Source: Synchiropus splendidus
Taxonomy: Eukaryota; Chordata; Actinopteri; Syngnathiformes; Callionymidae
DNA length: 64,000 nt
NCBI RefSeq assembly: GCF_027744825.2
Contig: NC_071347.1
Coordinates: 21,519,001-21,583,000, forward strand
Direction: 5' to 3'
Shown: positions 11,090-22,459 of the stretch, one piece after another
Layout: every line of letters starts with the position of its first letter
Position numbering within the stretch: position 1 is the stretch's first letter
Program-made: the position numbers and the translations under genes
Notes under the pieces: model-generated
Database searches by the model: none
The model's input: the letters and a program-made list of their open reading frames with translations, nothing else
Told to the model about the DNA's origin: nothing

Positions 11090-13247
11090 TAGCTCTGCTG
11101 AGAGGACACACAAATATTGAAATACTTTTGAAAACAGGCTTCACTTTCACGAACACAGACAAGAGCCTGACTCTGTCCGGGTCTCGCTGCTGGATGCCGT
11201 CTGAGCGGCAGAACCTGAGCCCTCAGGAGAACCTCAGTCTAGACTCGCATCGGGTCCCACCCGATGACTGACACGTCTGTCTAATGAGACTCTGGTCGCG
11301 ACACCTGAGACGCAGCTGGTGGAGTCACTTCAGACTCAAACGTCTTTCAAAGCTTTATTCATCTGCAGTCGGACCAGAAAACATTTCACGTTTCTTCACC
11401 GCCGCTCTGTTGGGTGACATCATCGTGGCGCCGTCCAAAACTCTCTTGTGAAACACTAACAAACTTCATATCACCTGATGTGTCGTAATAACATTCAGTG
11501 GAGTAGAGAGGTCACACACATCACAGGCTTGGTCTTAAAGAGGAAGTGTCCTGTTGTATCTGTGGCGATCTGCATTTACATGCCGTGCAGGAAAGCAGCT
11601 GGGGAAAGTGAAAGGGGACCCGCTTTTATTATCATTATTATTTATATAGTTTTTAGTGTGTTTTTTTTCAAGCTGCAGTTTACTTTGAGGCATGAACAAG
11701 TACAGTGAATATTATCTAGTTTGTCCCTTTCTGACACAAAAATATCTTTTAAAGTTATTATAAGAATGACGCTAAAGTTAACATTTTAGTTTATTCTAAA
11801 AGAACCCCAAAAAACCAGGTGACCCCTTAAATGACTTGCAGTGTGTGATTATATGATCAAACAATTTCAGAGCAGTTATGAAGTGCATGAATGATTTAAT
11901 ACAACTGTTTTCTTTGTGAGTTAAATAATAAATAATATAGCAAATGTGTAAGTGAATCCAACAGAGCGACTCATCTGACTATAGTTTGCGACTCCTCTGT
12001 GATGGTTGTTGCCGCAGCACTGAAAGGTTCCACTGGATCCCAGAGTTCTGCTGGTTGAATCCAAAACAGTCAGGGAGACGTCTGTGGTGGAGCAGCGAGC
12101 AGAAGAAGCAGCCGTGCTCGGAACATTCTCACATTTCCGTATGATTTAATGCGTACAAGCCGACACGTGCAGCTCAGGTTCACATATATTACTCTTATTT
12201 ACAGACAGCGATATCAAGAAAATGGATCTTGACGTGCGGGAAGTGTTTGTGTGTCCAGGAAGCCAGTCGACGTCTTTGGAATGTCAGGAACCCAAATGTG
12301 TTCTCGGGCAGGACGTGGACATTCATCAGGTCTGTGATGGAACATCTGAGCGTGCTCCAGATGTTTGGGCCTTCAGTCGCCCGCCCGGCCGGTCTCAGCA
12401 GCAGAGCACACAGAAGCACCACGTGGCTGCCTCGGTTTCCCGGAGACTGCTGTTCCCTCGCCTCCTGCCGTGTGGACTTTATCTGCGACAGGAAGCCGGT
12501 AGGTTGGGTGGCTCTGCTGGGAGACAGAGTCAGCATTTGTTACTGTTCCAGCACCATGAGTCCGTCGACCCTCGCACATTGTGCAACTTCAGGGTTATCT
12601 CTGCGTATTATTGCCAAAATACATGGAGTCTGAATACACTCCCTGATCGTGCCTTTCCCAGTCGAATTAAAAATAGCTTCCAGACTTCAGCTCATAATTC
12701 AACACACAGGGCGTTTTTTTTTTTGGACTCACAAATCAAACCAGGGAATAGGGGCGTAAGAAAATATCAGAATGCTCGATATTGTACTGATGTTTTTGTA
12801 GAAATATCGCAATACTTGATGGTGTGATATTGTTTTTATATTTTAAGTTGGATATTTCAATATGTACTGCAGAGATACTTGATGTGCTGCTGCAGTTCAT
12901 TCCTCTGTTGGACAGCAGAAGTTCATAACATAACAGTAAACTTGTTTAATGCTGATAATATTGACTGCCACATCTGATTTTCCGCCTTAAAAAGATGCGC
13001 CAGGGGTTGTTTTGTCTCCACCACACACAAATACTAAAAACCATCGTAATCCCGGTTATTTTCAGTAGTAAGGAATATTCCGACGCTCATGAACGCACCA
13101 TCGGAACGTGTCCAAGATACGTAGCTCGGTGCAAAAATACTTTCTCTTCCCACCTGACAACACTCCTTAAGCTTTTGTTCCAAAATGTCATTTTTTTTTT
13201 CTCCATTTTTAATAAATGAAATAATTTTGTTTTTTTCACATGTTTTT

Positions 13248-13249
<2 letters not shown>
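11090..13249. other. Intergenic DNA 3' of avpr1a
   Basis: No supported gene. A GC-richer block at about 12200-12600 gives overlapping open frames on both strands (the longest runs 12222-12827) but no domain, splice pattern or family match. Part of it could be avpr1a 3' UTR or regulatory sequence. A/T-rich degenerate repeat text lies at 12740-13140 and partly resembles 30837-30930 (ATTCCGAC...TGAACGCA). Confidence 0.5.
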
Positions 13250-13340
<91 letters not shown>

Positions 13341-13359
13341 TATATATATATATATATAA
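13250..13359. repeat. (AT)n-(AC)n-(AT)n microsatellite
   Basis: About 55 bp of AT, then about 28 bp of AC, then more AT. The Tyr/Ile and Cys/Val translations here are artefacts. Confidence 0.98.
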
Positions 13360-13895
13360 TTTTTTTTTTCTTATGCATTTTTTAAACACAGAGTTTAGCA
13401 GGCAGGTTTGATCTAACTTTAAAAATAAGTTGTATGCAAGTGGCAAGTTCCAAGAAGTTAATAAATAAATGAAAATCCACATTTCCTGTCTTAAATATTG
13501 CTAAAAAGCAAAAGTAAACCACGCAGGTTTTGTCATTCAATATTCAATGTGAGTAGCCTGGACCACAACAACTTCTCATTTGTGAGTTTACAAACTGCTT
13601 TGCTTTTTACAGACGATACGGTAGAATGACTGCATTTCAAATGTAGCCATTAGCTTGAAGATGCTTGCTTGCTTAGGTCAAACATGAATGTCGGGGCGTG
13701 TTTATCAGAAGTGTCAACACCAGATGTGTTGTGTTTTAGTTGCACGGATGCCCAACTCTAGAGCGCCAACTACAGTCGAGGAGCTGCCTCTAATTCCGTG
13801 AGGTGAGATTATGTTTGGCATCAAGTCAGAGGTTAGTTTACCGTCATCTCCTGGACTTGATCCAGTCTCCCGACATTCACCGAGCGCTGCGGCCA

Positions 13896-14179
13896 TCACT
13901 CTGCCTGGAGGGAGGACTTGGCGGAACTGTCCAGCTCCCTCCAGTTGCTGGTGCTGTTGGAGGGGCTGCGGTTGGTCATCCGGGTCAGCAGCGTGGTCCT
14001 GCGCACGCTGCTGTCCGAGTCCTCCTTCTTGAAGTCGGCGTTGCTCTTGTAGCAGACGGAGAAGCAGTGCAGGAAGTCCTGGAGGAGATGGCCGCTGAAG
14101 ATCATGTAGATCCAGGGGTTGCAGCAGCTGTTGAGGCTGGCGAGCAGCGCCGACAGAGTCACCGCTGTGTTCTCCGAGT
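13896..14179 (-). CDS. avpr1a: avpr1a exon 2 (TM7 and C-terminal tail)
   Basis: Second and last coding exon of the vasotocin V1a-type receptor. The acceptor CTCTGCAG ends at 14180 and the exon starts at 14179. The junction completes a split Asp codon, giving ...QWA-D-SENTAVTLSALL, which parallels the human V1a junction. It encodes TM7 with NPWIYM (the NPxxY equivalent, residues 340-345), helix 8, a likely palmitoylated pair Cys358 and Cys362, and a Ser/Thr-rich tail with RSPSNSTSNW, a strong V1a signature (human: RSPTNSTGMW). The stop is at 13896-13898. Confidence 0.95.
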
Positions 14180-15250
14180 CTGCAGAGTGGAGAGAGGGAT
14201 GAGAAGGTCTGCCAGCCATCTGCTCCCGAGGAGAAGACTGTCCGTCAAATCCGATCTACGTTAAGGTGGAGGAATCTAAGCGATATTCAGGGAGGATGTT
14301 TCACACGAGCAGACGGGGTTTCAGTTACTTGTGTTTTTTTGGGTCCCCGACACTGTTTTCCTGATTTTCCAGAGGTCAGCAGGAGGGAGAGGTTTGGAGA
14401 CAGTTAGGGAGGGGGAGTTTGGACATGTGGAGAGGAGAGACAGTGTTGGATCAAGAGATGGAGAGGAGGAGGAGGACAAGCAATGAGCTTCATGATGGAT
14501 GATGAAGGTAGGTGGAGGACTGGTGAAAGGTATGATGGGAAATTACCAAAGGAGAGGAGGACTCAGTGAAATGTTATATAACATATTACGTTTTCAACAT
14601 GGACAACTTTGATAATAATAATTTTATTTAATGCCATGTCTTCTTTCTTATGTTTACTGATATTTTTTTTGTTTTTAATAATAAAAAACACTTTTTTCCC
14701 CAAAAACATCCCCATTAAAATGTTTTTGATGGTTATTTTTATTTATTTATTTAGTTTCGGTATTGTGTTTTTTAAATGACGTGTCTGTAAACTAATTTAA
14801 AAAATATAATTTGAATAAATCATGTCTAGGAATTTTATGATGGCTTAATCCGCAAAAAAAATTATGAAAGCTATTCAGAAGCAAATATGGATTTTAATCG
14901 GATTAAGTTGATCTAAAATAGCGAAATGGTCCCAAGTGGTGTGGTTTTGTTTACGAGTTTATGGAATTCGGTCGCATTTAAACTTGTTTCATTTAAGCAA
15001 ATTAAAATGACCGGAAAGATCGACACCGAAAGAAACGCACATCGCTTACTCGCGCGGTAACATTTATCGCGCTGACGATATTTGATGGTTTTTCATCAGT
15101 CCTTACCTTTCAATCACGTGAAAGTGACGAAAGGCGTCATAACGAACTTTAACAGACCGTTTAAAGCCATGTTTCGGACCAGCCGAGCTGCTGGCTCCCG
15201 CGCGTAAAAGTCTCGGTTGGCTTTTACGCGCGGTCCTGGCGCGCGCTCAC
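14180..15250 (-). other. avpr1a: avpr1a intron (1,071 bp)
   Basis: A GT-AG intron interrupting the receptor between TM6 and TM7, the conserved intron position of the vasopressin/oxytocin receptor family. The donor is GTGAGC at 15250 and the acceptor TGCAG at 14180. Its middle is AT-rich. Next to the donor lies a GC-rich perfect 13-bp hairpin (15198-15233). The frame stays open 45 codons into the intron. Confidence 0.93.
15198..15233 (-). repeat. Perfect 13-bp inverted repeat beside the avpr1a splice donor
   Basis: CCGCGCGTAAAAG (15198-15210) and its exact reverse complement (15221-15233) are separated by 10 nt. In the pre-mRNA this would form a stem starting 17 nt downstream of the 5' splice site. 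Confidence 0.85.
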
Positions 15251-16208
15251 CTGCCCACTGGAACTTCTCGTCCCACACGGACCACATCTGCACGGTGAAG
15301 AAGGGCGCCCAGCAGATGACGTAAGCCAGGACGATGACGAAAGTCATCTTCACGGTCCTGAGTTTGGCTCTGGAGATGGTGGTGACGCTGTTGACCGAGT
15401 TCTTCCCGATCAGCCCGCCTTTGCTGGCGGCCCCCGCCGGCGCGCTCCTGCTCTTCTTGTACTTGATGTTTTTCCAAATCGTGTGGCAGATGAAGCCGTA
15501 GCACGTCATGAGGATCAGGACCGGCACCAGAAAGATGCCCACGGTGATCCAGGTGATGTAGGCTCTGGCGCCCCAGGGCTCGATGAAGTGCGCCCAGCAG
15601 TCGTACACGTCCGAGTCGGGCTCGATCTCGCTGAGGGAGAAGATGAAGAACTGCGGGACGCTGAGGACCAGACTGCTGAGCCACGTGGACACGATCATGA
15701 TGTAGGAGCGCTGCGTGGGCTGCTGCAGCGTCTTGAGCGGGTGGCAGATGGCGATGTAGCGGTCCACGGTCATCATCACCATCATGTAGGTGGAGGCGAA
15801 CATGCCCGTCACCTGCAGGTGCTTGACGATCCTGCACAGAAAGTCCGGACCGTAGAAGCGGAAGGTGACCTCCCAGCAGAGCTGCGGCAGCACCTGGAAG
15901 AAGGCCACCACCAGGTCCGCCAGGCTCAGGTGTTTGATGAAGAGGTGCATGCGCGACGTCTTCCTCTTGGTGTTGCGCACGGCCAGCAGCACGCTGACGT
16001 TCCCGATCACCGCCACCACCAGGGTGACGCTCAGCGCCAGGATCTCCATCTGAGCCACGTGCTCGTTGCGCGCGAACGGGTCCGACGCGTTGGGGTGCTC
16101 GCTGCCGTTGCTGGGGTCCAAGGTGGGAGCGGACAGGTTGTCTCCGTTCAGGAGCGGCGGAGAATGCGGAGTGCGCATGGCGGTGGCGCGGTCCGGAGCC
16201 GGTCGCAT
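15251..16208 (-). CDS. avpr1a: avpr1a exon 1: arginine vasotocin/vasopressin V1a-type receptor
   Basis: Class A GPCR of the plasma membrane, Gq/Ca2+-coupled in this family, binding vasotocin in fish. With exon 2 it encodes 413 aa. The exon carries the N-terminus with N-glycosylation sites (Asn34, Asn40), TM1-TM6, Asn70 (1.50), Asp98 in LSLAD (2.50), the Cys125-Cys204 disulfide pair, [16 protein letters not shown] at 149-164 and CWAPFF at 299-304. [14 protein letters not shown] and [13 protein letters not shown] are family signatures, and the exon 2 tail favours V1a over oxytocin or V2 types. The first ATG (16208) has a weak context. The ATG ten codons later (16178, Met11) has an ACCGCC-ATG context and may be the real start. 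I cannot tell which teleost V1a paralog (aa or ab) this is. Its neighbour ppm1h matches human 12q14 order. Confidence 0.96.
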
Positions 16209-16270
16209 CCGAACTGCGTCTGGTGAGGCTGCTGCTGCGCTCCCGCTGCTTTTAAACCTCGCTCAAGTTT
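16209..16270 (-). promoter_or_regulatory. avpr1a: avpr1a proximal promoter with TATA-like box
   Basis: The minus strand reads GAGGTTTAAAAGCAG. TTTAAAAG spans 16249-16256, about 40 bp upstream of the first ATG. If used as a TATA box, transcription would start near 16222, giving a very short leader and favouring the downstream ATG at 16178. Speculative, because many V1a genes have longer leaders. Confidence 0.3.
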
Positions 16271-17486
16271 CACCCGCTGTAAGAAGTGACTCCAAAGCCA
16301 TGTCCAGAACTCCGACTGACTGGATGGTTTTTGATGAAGCGGGTTGGTTAGTTAGTTAGGAAGGAAGGTTTGTTTGTTTGTGCCAATCGATTTAGCAAAG
16401 AAAAAAAGAACAAACGGGTATTCTACCTTCTCACAGATCGCATTTTTTACAGCGTGCAGTGAAGCCCCCTCCTCACTGAGACACACCCCCTAACCCTCTC
16501 ACACCGGGAGCGACCGTCAGGTCACATGACTAACAAACGCGTTTACTTCAGAGAAGGTTACACAACAAACCAACCACATGTGGAAATATTATATTTTTTA
16601 CAATGTATTGTTTGCATCACACTGACGTTTCAAACTCAAAAAATCCCTGAAAAAAATAGTCAACAAGCTTTTATGTGCGTGTGGAGAAGTTGCACAATCT
16701 TTGGACGGGACGTGACCTTGGCTCTGGCGCTGCTGAAGTGTGAACTTCACATCTGGTGTCAGGAGGCTCCTCGCGCCTCCATCATGCGTCCTTCCATCAT
16801 ACCTCATCATGTGACCCCGTCACCTCTCTGCCTTGTCGCTTGTGACCCAGAACAATATAAGAGCCTCATGACCGCTTCCAGTCAGGCAGTGATTCCTCCT
16901 CCTGTGAGCAGGTCAGCAGCCAGTGAGAGTGAGACCAGGACCCTCTTGGTGTCGCATGTGAGAGTGTGTGGATCTGTGTTTCAGCATCACCAGCTTTATA
17001 ACAGCATCCTCGTCGTGCGAGGTTGTGATTCCGGTCGGTTAATGTCCGCAGAGGTTCCGTCTTGTCTGGGCCCGGTGGGTCGAGGACAGGAAGTCGGCCA
17101 CGCTGGGCCTCATCTCCTGTTCTGCTGGCAGGAGAGTTGATGCTCTGTTCTCGCGGCTCTGTTTGTCTAGCTGGCAGCATGACACAGTGCCCGGAACTGC
17201 AGTTGAGTCACCGGAGAAGAGTGTTGTTTCCTTTTTGGTCACTTTCAGTTCGCCACATTGAAGTTGCAGGCGTGGATTGGCAAGGTCACCAGCTAACAGT
17301 GTCAATAGTACCTTGTGGGGCCAGCTGTCAGAGTCAGAGGCCCCAGGATGCTTCCTGTGGAATCCTGAGGTGCTCCCATGTGCCAGCTGTCCGGGGTCTG
17401 GGTGAATACCTGACCAAGCCGATTGGAATTTTTTTTTACAGTTTTGATCTCAAACTTTTCAGAAATATAATTTCCCGCATATTTAA

Positions 17487-17511
17487 GTTTTTATTTTATT
17501 TTATTTTATTT
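17487..17511. repeat. (TTTTA)n microsatellite
   Basis: Four to five perfect TTTTA units in an AT-rich stretch. A similar run is at 21811-21840. Confidence 0.9.
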
Positions 17512-18109
17512 TCACATCTTCTCAAAACTGCTTTGTACAACTAGTGGTTTTAAAACTTAATAAATAAATATTCATTATTATTACCGTTATTAGTGTTAAA
17601 AACAGAACTTTTTTCCTACTACCAAACCACTTTTTTTCCCTTTAAAAAACTAAATAATTTTTTTCCGTCCGACATACCAAGCCCTCAAGGAACAAAACCC
17701 CTTCCCACTTGAGCAAAACGATCTAGTGCAATTGTGGCACGGCTAAACATAACACATTCCTTCATCTAGTCACCTGACACTTCAGACAAAACTTTATCGG
17801 TTTGCGTCACTGCCTATATGATGGAGAAGAATGTCAGCCGTGAACCAGCCGCCTGGATCCTGTCACCAACACCTCATGTGTCATGATGTCACAGCCACTG
17901 GCAACATTTCCTCCTGGAGGTAAGTTACCTGGAGGATTCATCAATAATTCATCATAATAATCATATTAATAAAATACTTATCATGAAAACTACCTGGCTC
18001 TCTACAGAAATAAAAACACTGTCTCCAACTCCAAAGAAATTTTTCTGCGCTGGGTGCGAAGCCTTCCGTTCATGAGGCCGTGTAATGTCGGGCAAACAAG
18101 CTGCTTAAT

Positions 18110-18340
18110 GATGTGTTTACAGACGGCGTTACGAGGGCCAGCGTCAGCGGCCGCCGCTCCATTCTCCTGTGTGTTTATATGGCGACGTGCTCTCGGGCCT
18201 CAGGGAGCCAGATAAATCAGGACTTGAGTAAACACCACGTTTAGGTTTATTGGGCTGAGAATCGGCAGCCAGTTGCACAACATGGCGGCTCCGTGGAGCC
18301 CTGGAGCGTGACCTACAAACACGCGCTCGGGGGACAGCAG
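18110..18340. promoter_or_regulatory. Candidate conserved non-coding block
   Basis: Unique, balanced-composition sequence between AT-rich flanks. It has a GGCCGCCGCTCC run, a YY1-like AACATGGCGGCTCC and closely packed motif-like text, and no open frame. Called only on composition and position; conservation is not tested. Confidence 0.25.
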
Positions 18341-19071
18341 GGGAAAGGTACCGGACTCCATTGTTATTTTGGTTATTATTATCATTGTTATCTATAACAA
18401 TCCAGCATTGCTGCTCTACACAAGTAAGGGTTCCTTGTGACACTTTCTAGCGTCTTCAAAACAGTGCTCCGGTCAGTAGGTGAGAGTGAGTGTGGTTTTA
18501 TAAATGTGACGGACTGGAGAGCGCCGCCTTCTGGCGGAGAATCAAGTAAATAAATAGATGCAGATGAATGAGAACAACTCAACAGTGCTGTTGTTTTAAA
18601 TGAGGTTAAACCTGGTCAACAGTGGGAGCGACTCTGACGCACGTATGGCAAATGCATGAAAAAAGTTTCAAATACATATGATTAATATGCATTATAATTT
18701 AATAAAATATATATGGGCAAAACTCGAAAAATTAAACAGAAAAAATTGCCATTAAAAGGAATAAAAATGATAAAACTTGAGATTTAGATTTTTGAAATAC
18801 TCTATATGTCATAAAGCTCTGTAGAGGATTAAATCAGATGTTAATTTTATACAATTTATTTACGATTAAAATTGATTTGACCTTTTATCAAAGTTTTCAG
18901 AAATGGAAGCATTTATATGACAATGGATAAAATAAATGTATTTTCTTAGGAGATTTTGCAGTTTTTTTCATGAACGAAACAGCGAGAGAATAAGTAAATA
19001 AAACAAATATTGCATTAATGGCGATCTCAAGTTTTTTCTTTAAAAAAGAATGATCAAAATGTTAATAAACG

Positions 19072-19528
19072 TTACATAAGCAAAAACTGAGCAAAAGGGA
19101 GCGTCGATGAATCAACATGTTTGAAAGACAGAGCGCGGAGGAAGACCGTTCTGGGAAGCGAAAGATGTAGATGTAAAGATGTAAATCTGAGTAATGATGT
19201 TCACTTCGAACAAGACTTTGGTAATATTATTAGAGAGATAAGGAATCTTCTCGTCATATTGGAAACAAATCTTTACCGGGAGCATTTCCTCCAGAGCTGA
19301 AAATAGCTCCCCCGTATTGAGTGATATCGGCCGCGACGTCCCTGCAGAAGGAGAAGTGTGTTGGACCCACGATCATCTCCGCTTCGCTGAGGACCTCCAT
19401 CTCCGACTCACGTCACACTGGCATTGTTGTGTTCTATCTATAGCGAAGAGGTAGCCGACTGAAGTGGCCGCTGCAGGAGACAGGGTTGAGACGTAGATGC
19501 TGGAGATGAGGAGAAAGATCAGTCCCAT
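19072..19528 (-). CDS. Speculative three-exon small secreted protein
   Basis: I do not recognise this gene and report it as a hypothesis. On the minus strand an ATG at 19528 in a strong context (CAAAACATGG) opens a hydrophobic leader, MGLIFLLISSIYVSTLSPAA, like a signal peptide. Exon 1 (19412-19528) ends at a consensus GTGAGT. Exon 2 (19277-19341, 65 bp) follows a pyrimidine-rich CTTCTCCTTCTGCAG and ends at GTAAAG. Exon 3 (19072-19150) follows CGCTTCCCAG and reaches a TAA. The three joined exons total 261 bp with phases that agree, giving 86 aa. Introns of about 70 and 126 bp suit a compact fish gene. Against it: exons 2-3 show no known motif, and three short exons can fit by chance. Confidence 0.2.
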
Positions 19529-20186
19529 GTTTTGTACATGAATACTGGGTGAGAGGTTGAAGGGCTCCAAACATCTGACAGGTGTTTGAGGTGGACGGTT
19601 CCTACGTGACACGAGCTGTGATTGTGAGGTATCTCTGGGTGTAGCTCACCACTGCAGCTGCCAGCTAGTCAAGACTTTTATGGTCACTGTGAGGAAAGAG
19701 CTGAGCCAGAAGCCAGAAGCTGAGAGGGGTTTGGCGGGACTGAGTCTGTTGCAGGTTGAAGTCCGCTTTGCTCCTAATGTGAGAACAAGCAAGGCAGCAT
19801 TTAACCTGGACCTCTGAGACGCCCTCTTCTTCGCCTCACATTGTCTGTGTCGCCCCCAGCTGGTCAGAGTGAGAACTGACGCCAAGGCTGCATCCACACA
19901 GAGCCGTTTGCTTCTTAAACATATTGTTCTCACACATGTATTTGCTTCAGCACAGTAGAGTTACGTAGTGCAAGCCAAGATCTGGAGTGAAGGTCCAGTG
20001 AGCCTCTGGTCTTTCACCTCAACACATCCCTGCCATGGTTTGGTCCATGCAGAGAGGAGCCACTTTCACTACAGCCACCTTTATTTTCAGCTACTGTTGC
20101 GTTATTCACCTGTGAAAACTGAGGTCCTCGATCTGGCTCCATGCCATGAGACTTGGCTTTCGTTGTATCATACAATCAATCCAAGT
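19529..20186. other. Intergenic DNA
   Basis: Moderate-GC unique sequence. Minus-strand open frames at 19646-19933 have no recognisable domain. Nothing else is supported. Confidence 0.45.
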
Positions 20187-20870
20187 CAGTGGTTTTCAAC
20201 CTTGTCTAAGCTTTCACCACCAAAGGAACTGTAGACAATCCCTTTTAATTTGTGAAAAATTGGATTTTTCCATGATTTTATTGCTGTTTCCAGACAAATC
20301 AGACAAAACGTTCTTGGCCTCAGGTTCATAACATCAAAGATTCTTTCTCTAATCATATTTTGGAGCACATTATTTGGTTATACTTTTGGTTTTAAACCAA
20401 CTTTTACACCTAAAATTGTCCAGCAGTGTCAATAAAGTTTTGAAGCGAGACGTCACGTTAGCTCTGTTAGCTCTGAGGTGCAGTCAGCCTTTGGTGTTGC
20501 GAGTCCAACAAGGATTCCTCCCTCTCTCCCTCCCTCCCTCCATGGTTCTGTGGTGAAAGTGTGTGGTCAAGTTAGAGGCGCATCAGGTTTAAAAACAGCT
20601 GGAAGTTTTGCATCTGACCGGCTTCTTCGCTGTGAGTGTGTGGGAAGAGGAGCGCTGCGAGCAACACTGTGCGCTACAAATGATGGCCTAGTGGCGTCAG
20701 CATAGATCTATAGTGTATAGAAAGAATGAAAGAATGCTTGTCAACAGGTTGTGATTCTTCAGGATTTAACGCCACAATGTTGTCCACCTCTGTCTCTGGA
20801 CAAAGTGGGTGAAACTGGACCATTTCCCATGGTGCACCTGACTTTCTCTCACACCGGTTGAAAAACACTG
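20187..20870. mobile_element. Non-autonomous hAT-like element
   Basis: About 684 bp bounded by CAGTGGTTTTCAACC on the left and GGTTGAAAAACACTG on the right, 15-bp inverted ends with one mismatch and typical of hAT elements. The interior next to the right end reads like the known GGTGCACC...GTGTGAGA border of fish hAT repeats. The 8-bp flanks match at only 5 of 8 positions. There is no transposase coding. Confidence 0.7.
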
Positions 20871-22000
20871 ATCTATGATATCGGGGAAGTCATTTGAGCG
20901 CTGCGTTCACTGTGATCCAGCAGGGTCCGGTGCCGAGTCTGCGGGGATGCGTGGTGCGCCTCAGTCGTAAATTCAACCTGACAGGATAAGACATAGACAT
21001 AATCCGAGCCATCTGGGTCTGGGATCGGAGCGACGTGGTCCATGTCATGAAAACATGATCAATGAGATGTGAGTTCTCGGACAAATGGCCGACTGAGCCG
21101 CGTCTGGTGTCGGCAGCAGGTAAGGTGACGTCATACGCTCTCATGCAAAGAAGGTCCGACCACAGTGGCTCGGTAAAGCTTGAGTCCATGTTTGTCTGAC
21201 TTCATTTCATCTCCTGAATGAACCTAAAGAGCCAAACAAAACCAAAGGAATGGTTCGAGAAGGCAGCGTTCCCGGCGGCACATCGATGGAGCGACTCCCC
21301 TGAAGGACACAGATACGCAGACGTGTGCGGCGCTGACTCTTCAGGGACCGTCAGACGGAGCCGATCCATAAAGAAGCCATCGGCCCTCGGAGGACAGAAC
21401 AGCAGGGTTTCCTGACAGCCGCCGACGCAAGCTCCGGCAGGAGAAGAAAGAGGGCGCTGCGGCTGCCGGTGGGTGAGTTGAAACGGCTTTTAAATAAGAG
21501 GACGGAAGACAACAACGCTGCCATGGGGGTCTGGATCCAACACGTTTGTGGCCAACCGTGCTCACGCCAGAGGCAAACCTCCAGGTGGAAACCTTCCTGA
21601 CTGAATGTCAGTGAAACTTGGCTCCAAAATAACATTTTACCAACTCAAGGTTTTTGTACTCTGGGAGGAAACCAGAGCACCTGAAGAAAACTCAAGCACA
21701 AGCACGCGCATACAAACGGCATATATAAAGGGTCAGTCTTCAATGTGGATTTGAAACCAGGACCTTCCTGCCATGAGGCTGCAGCACCATCACGCAGAAG
21801 ATTTGACTGTGTTTTATTTTATTTTATTTTATTTTATTTATGGAGAACAGGTGTTCACTTTGTTTTTATTATTTATTTTATTTATCTTTTTCTTATCTTT
21901 TTGTTCTTTCTTTTAAAAAGTCGCAAAAAAAAGTCACACTGTTGATGATGAAAAACTTTATGTTGTACACAATATATTTTTGTAATTAATTTTTTAAATT
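20871..22000. other. Intergenic DNA
   Basis: No gene is supported; open frames on both strands are short and domain-free. A (TTTTA)n run lies at 21811-21840 and the right end is increasingly T-rich. Confidence 0.5.
21811..21840. repeat. (TTTTA)n microsatellite
   Basis: About five perfect TTTTA units. Confidence 0.92.
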
Positions 22001-22459
22001 CAGAATTATATTATTTGGTTTATTTTTTTTTACATTACATTTTTTTTTCCAGATTTAAAACATAAATGTTTATTAAAAACTGCGATTTTATTTCCATTTT
22101 TAAACACTTTTTTTTTTTTTACACTAATTTACTTCCGTACAGGAACTTAATATTTTTTAATCCAGAATTATATTATTTGGTTTTTGTTTTTTTTTACATT
22201 AAAATACATTTTTCCAGGTTTAAAACATAAATGTTTATTAAAAACTGCGATTTTATTTCCATATTTAAACACTTTTTTTTTACACTAATTTACTTCCGTA
22301 CAGGAACAAAATATTTTTTGATTTAGAATTATATTATTTGGTTTATTTTTCTACATTAAAAAACATCTTTCCAGATTTAAAAGATAAACGTTTATTAGAA
22401 ACTGTGATTTTATTTCCATTTTTAAACCCTTTTTTGACACTAAGTTAGTTCCGTACAGG
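22001..22459. repeat. Tandem array, three copies of a ~161-bp AT-rich unit
   Basis: Units start with AGAATTATATTATTTGGTTT at 22001, 22163 and 22324 (spacing 162 and 161). Each contains a CATAAATGTTTATTAAAAACTG-like core and ends near ACTTCCGTACAGG. The last unit is slightly shortened. Divergence is low, so the array is fairly young. Confidence 0.9.

Larger units (their letters stand above)
16271..19071. other. Intergenic DNA upstream of avpr1a
   Basis: No supported gene. The long open frame at 16526-17140 has no domain, homology or splice logic. There is a (TTTTA)n run at 17487-17511, AT-rich DNA around 17500-17700 and 18650-19070, and a GC-richer unique block at 18110-18340. Confidence 0.55.

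Noticed and set aside
12222..12827. 201-codon plus-strand open frame
   Set aside because: Overlaps other open frames on both strands, has no domain or family match, and lies where avpr1a 3' UTR or regulatory DNA is expected.
13034..13482. Open frames of Tyr/Ile and Cys/Val repeats
   Set aside because: Products of the (AT)n-(AC)n microsatellite.
15483..16226. 247-codon frame opposite avpr1a
   Set aside because: Antisense shadow of a GC-rich receptor exon; rich in His, Arg, Gln and Val as expected for an opposite frame.
16526..17140. 204-codon open frame upstream of avpr1a
   Set aside because: No domain, signal peptide or splice structure; composition like surrounding non-coding DNA.
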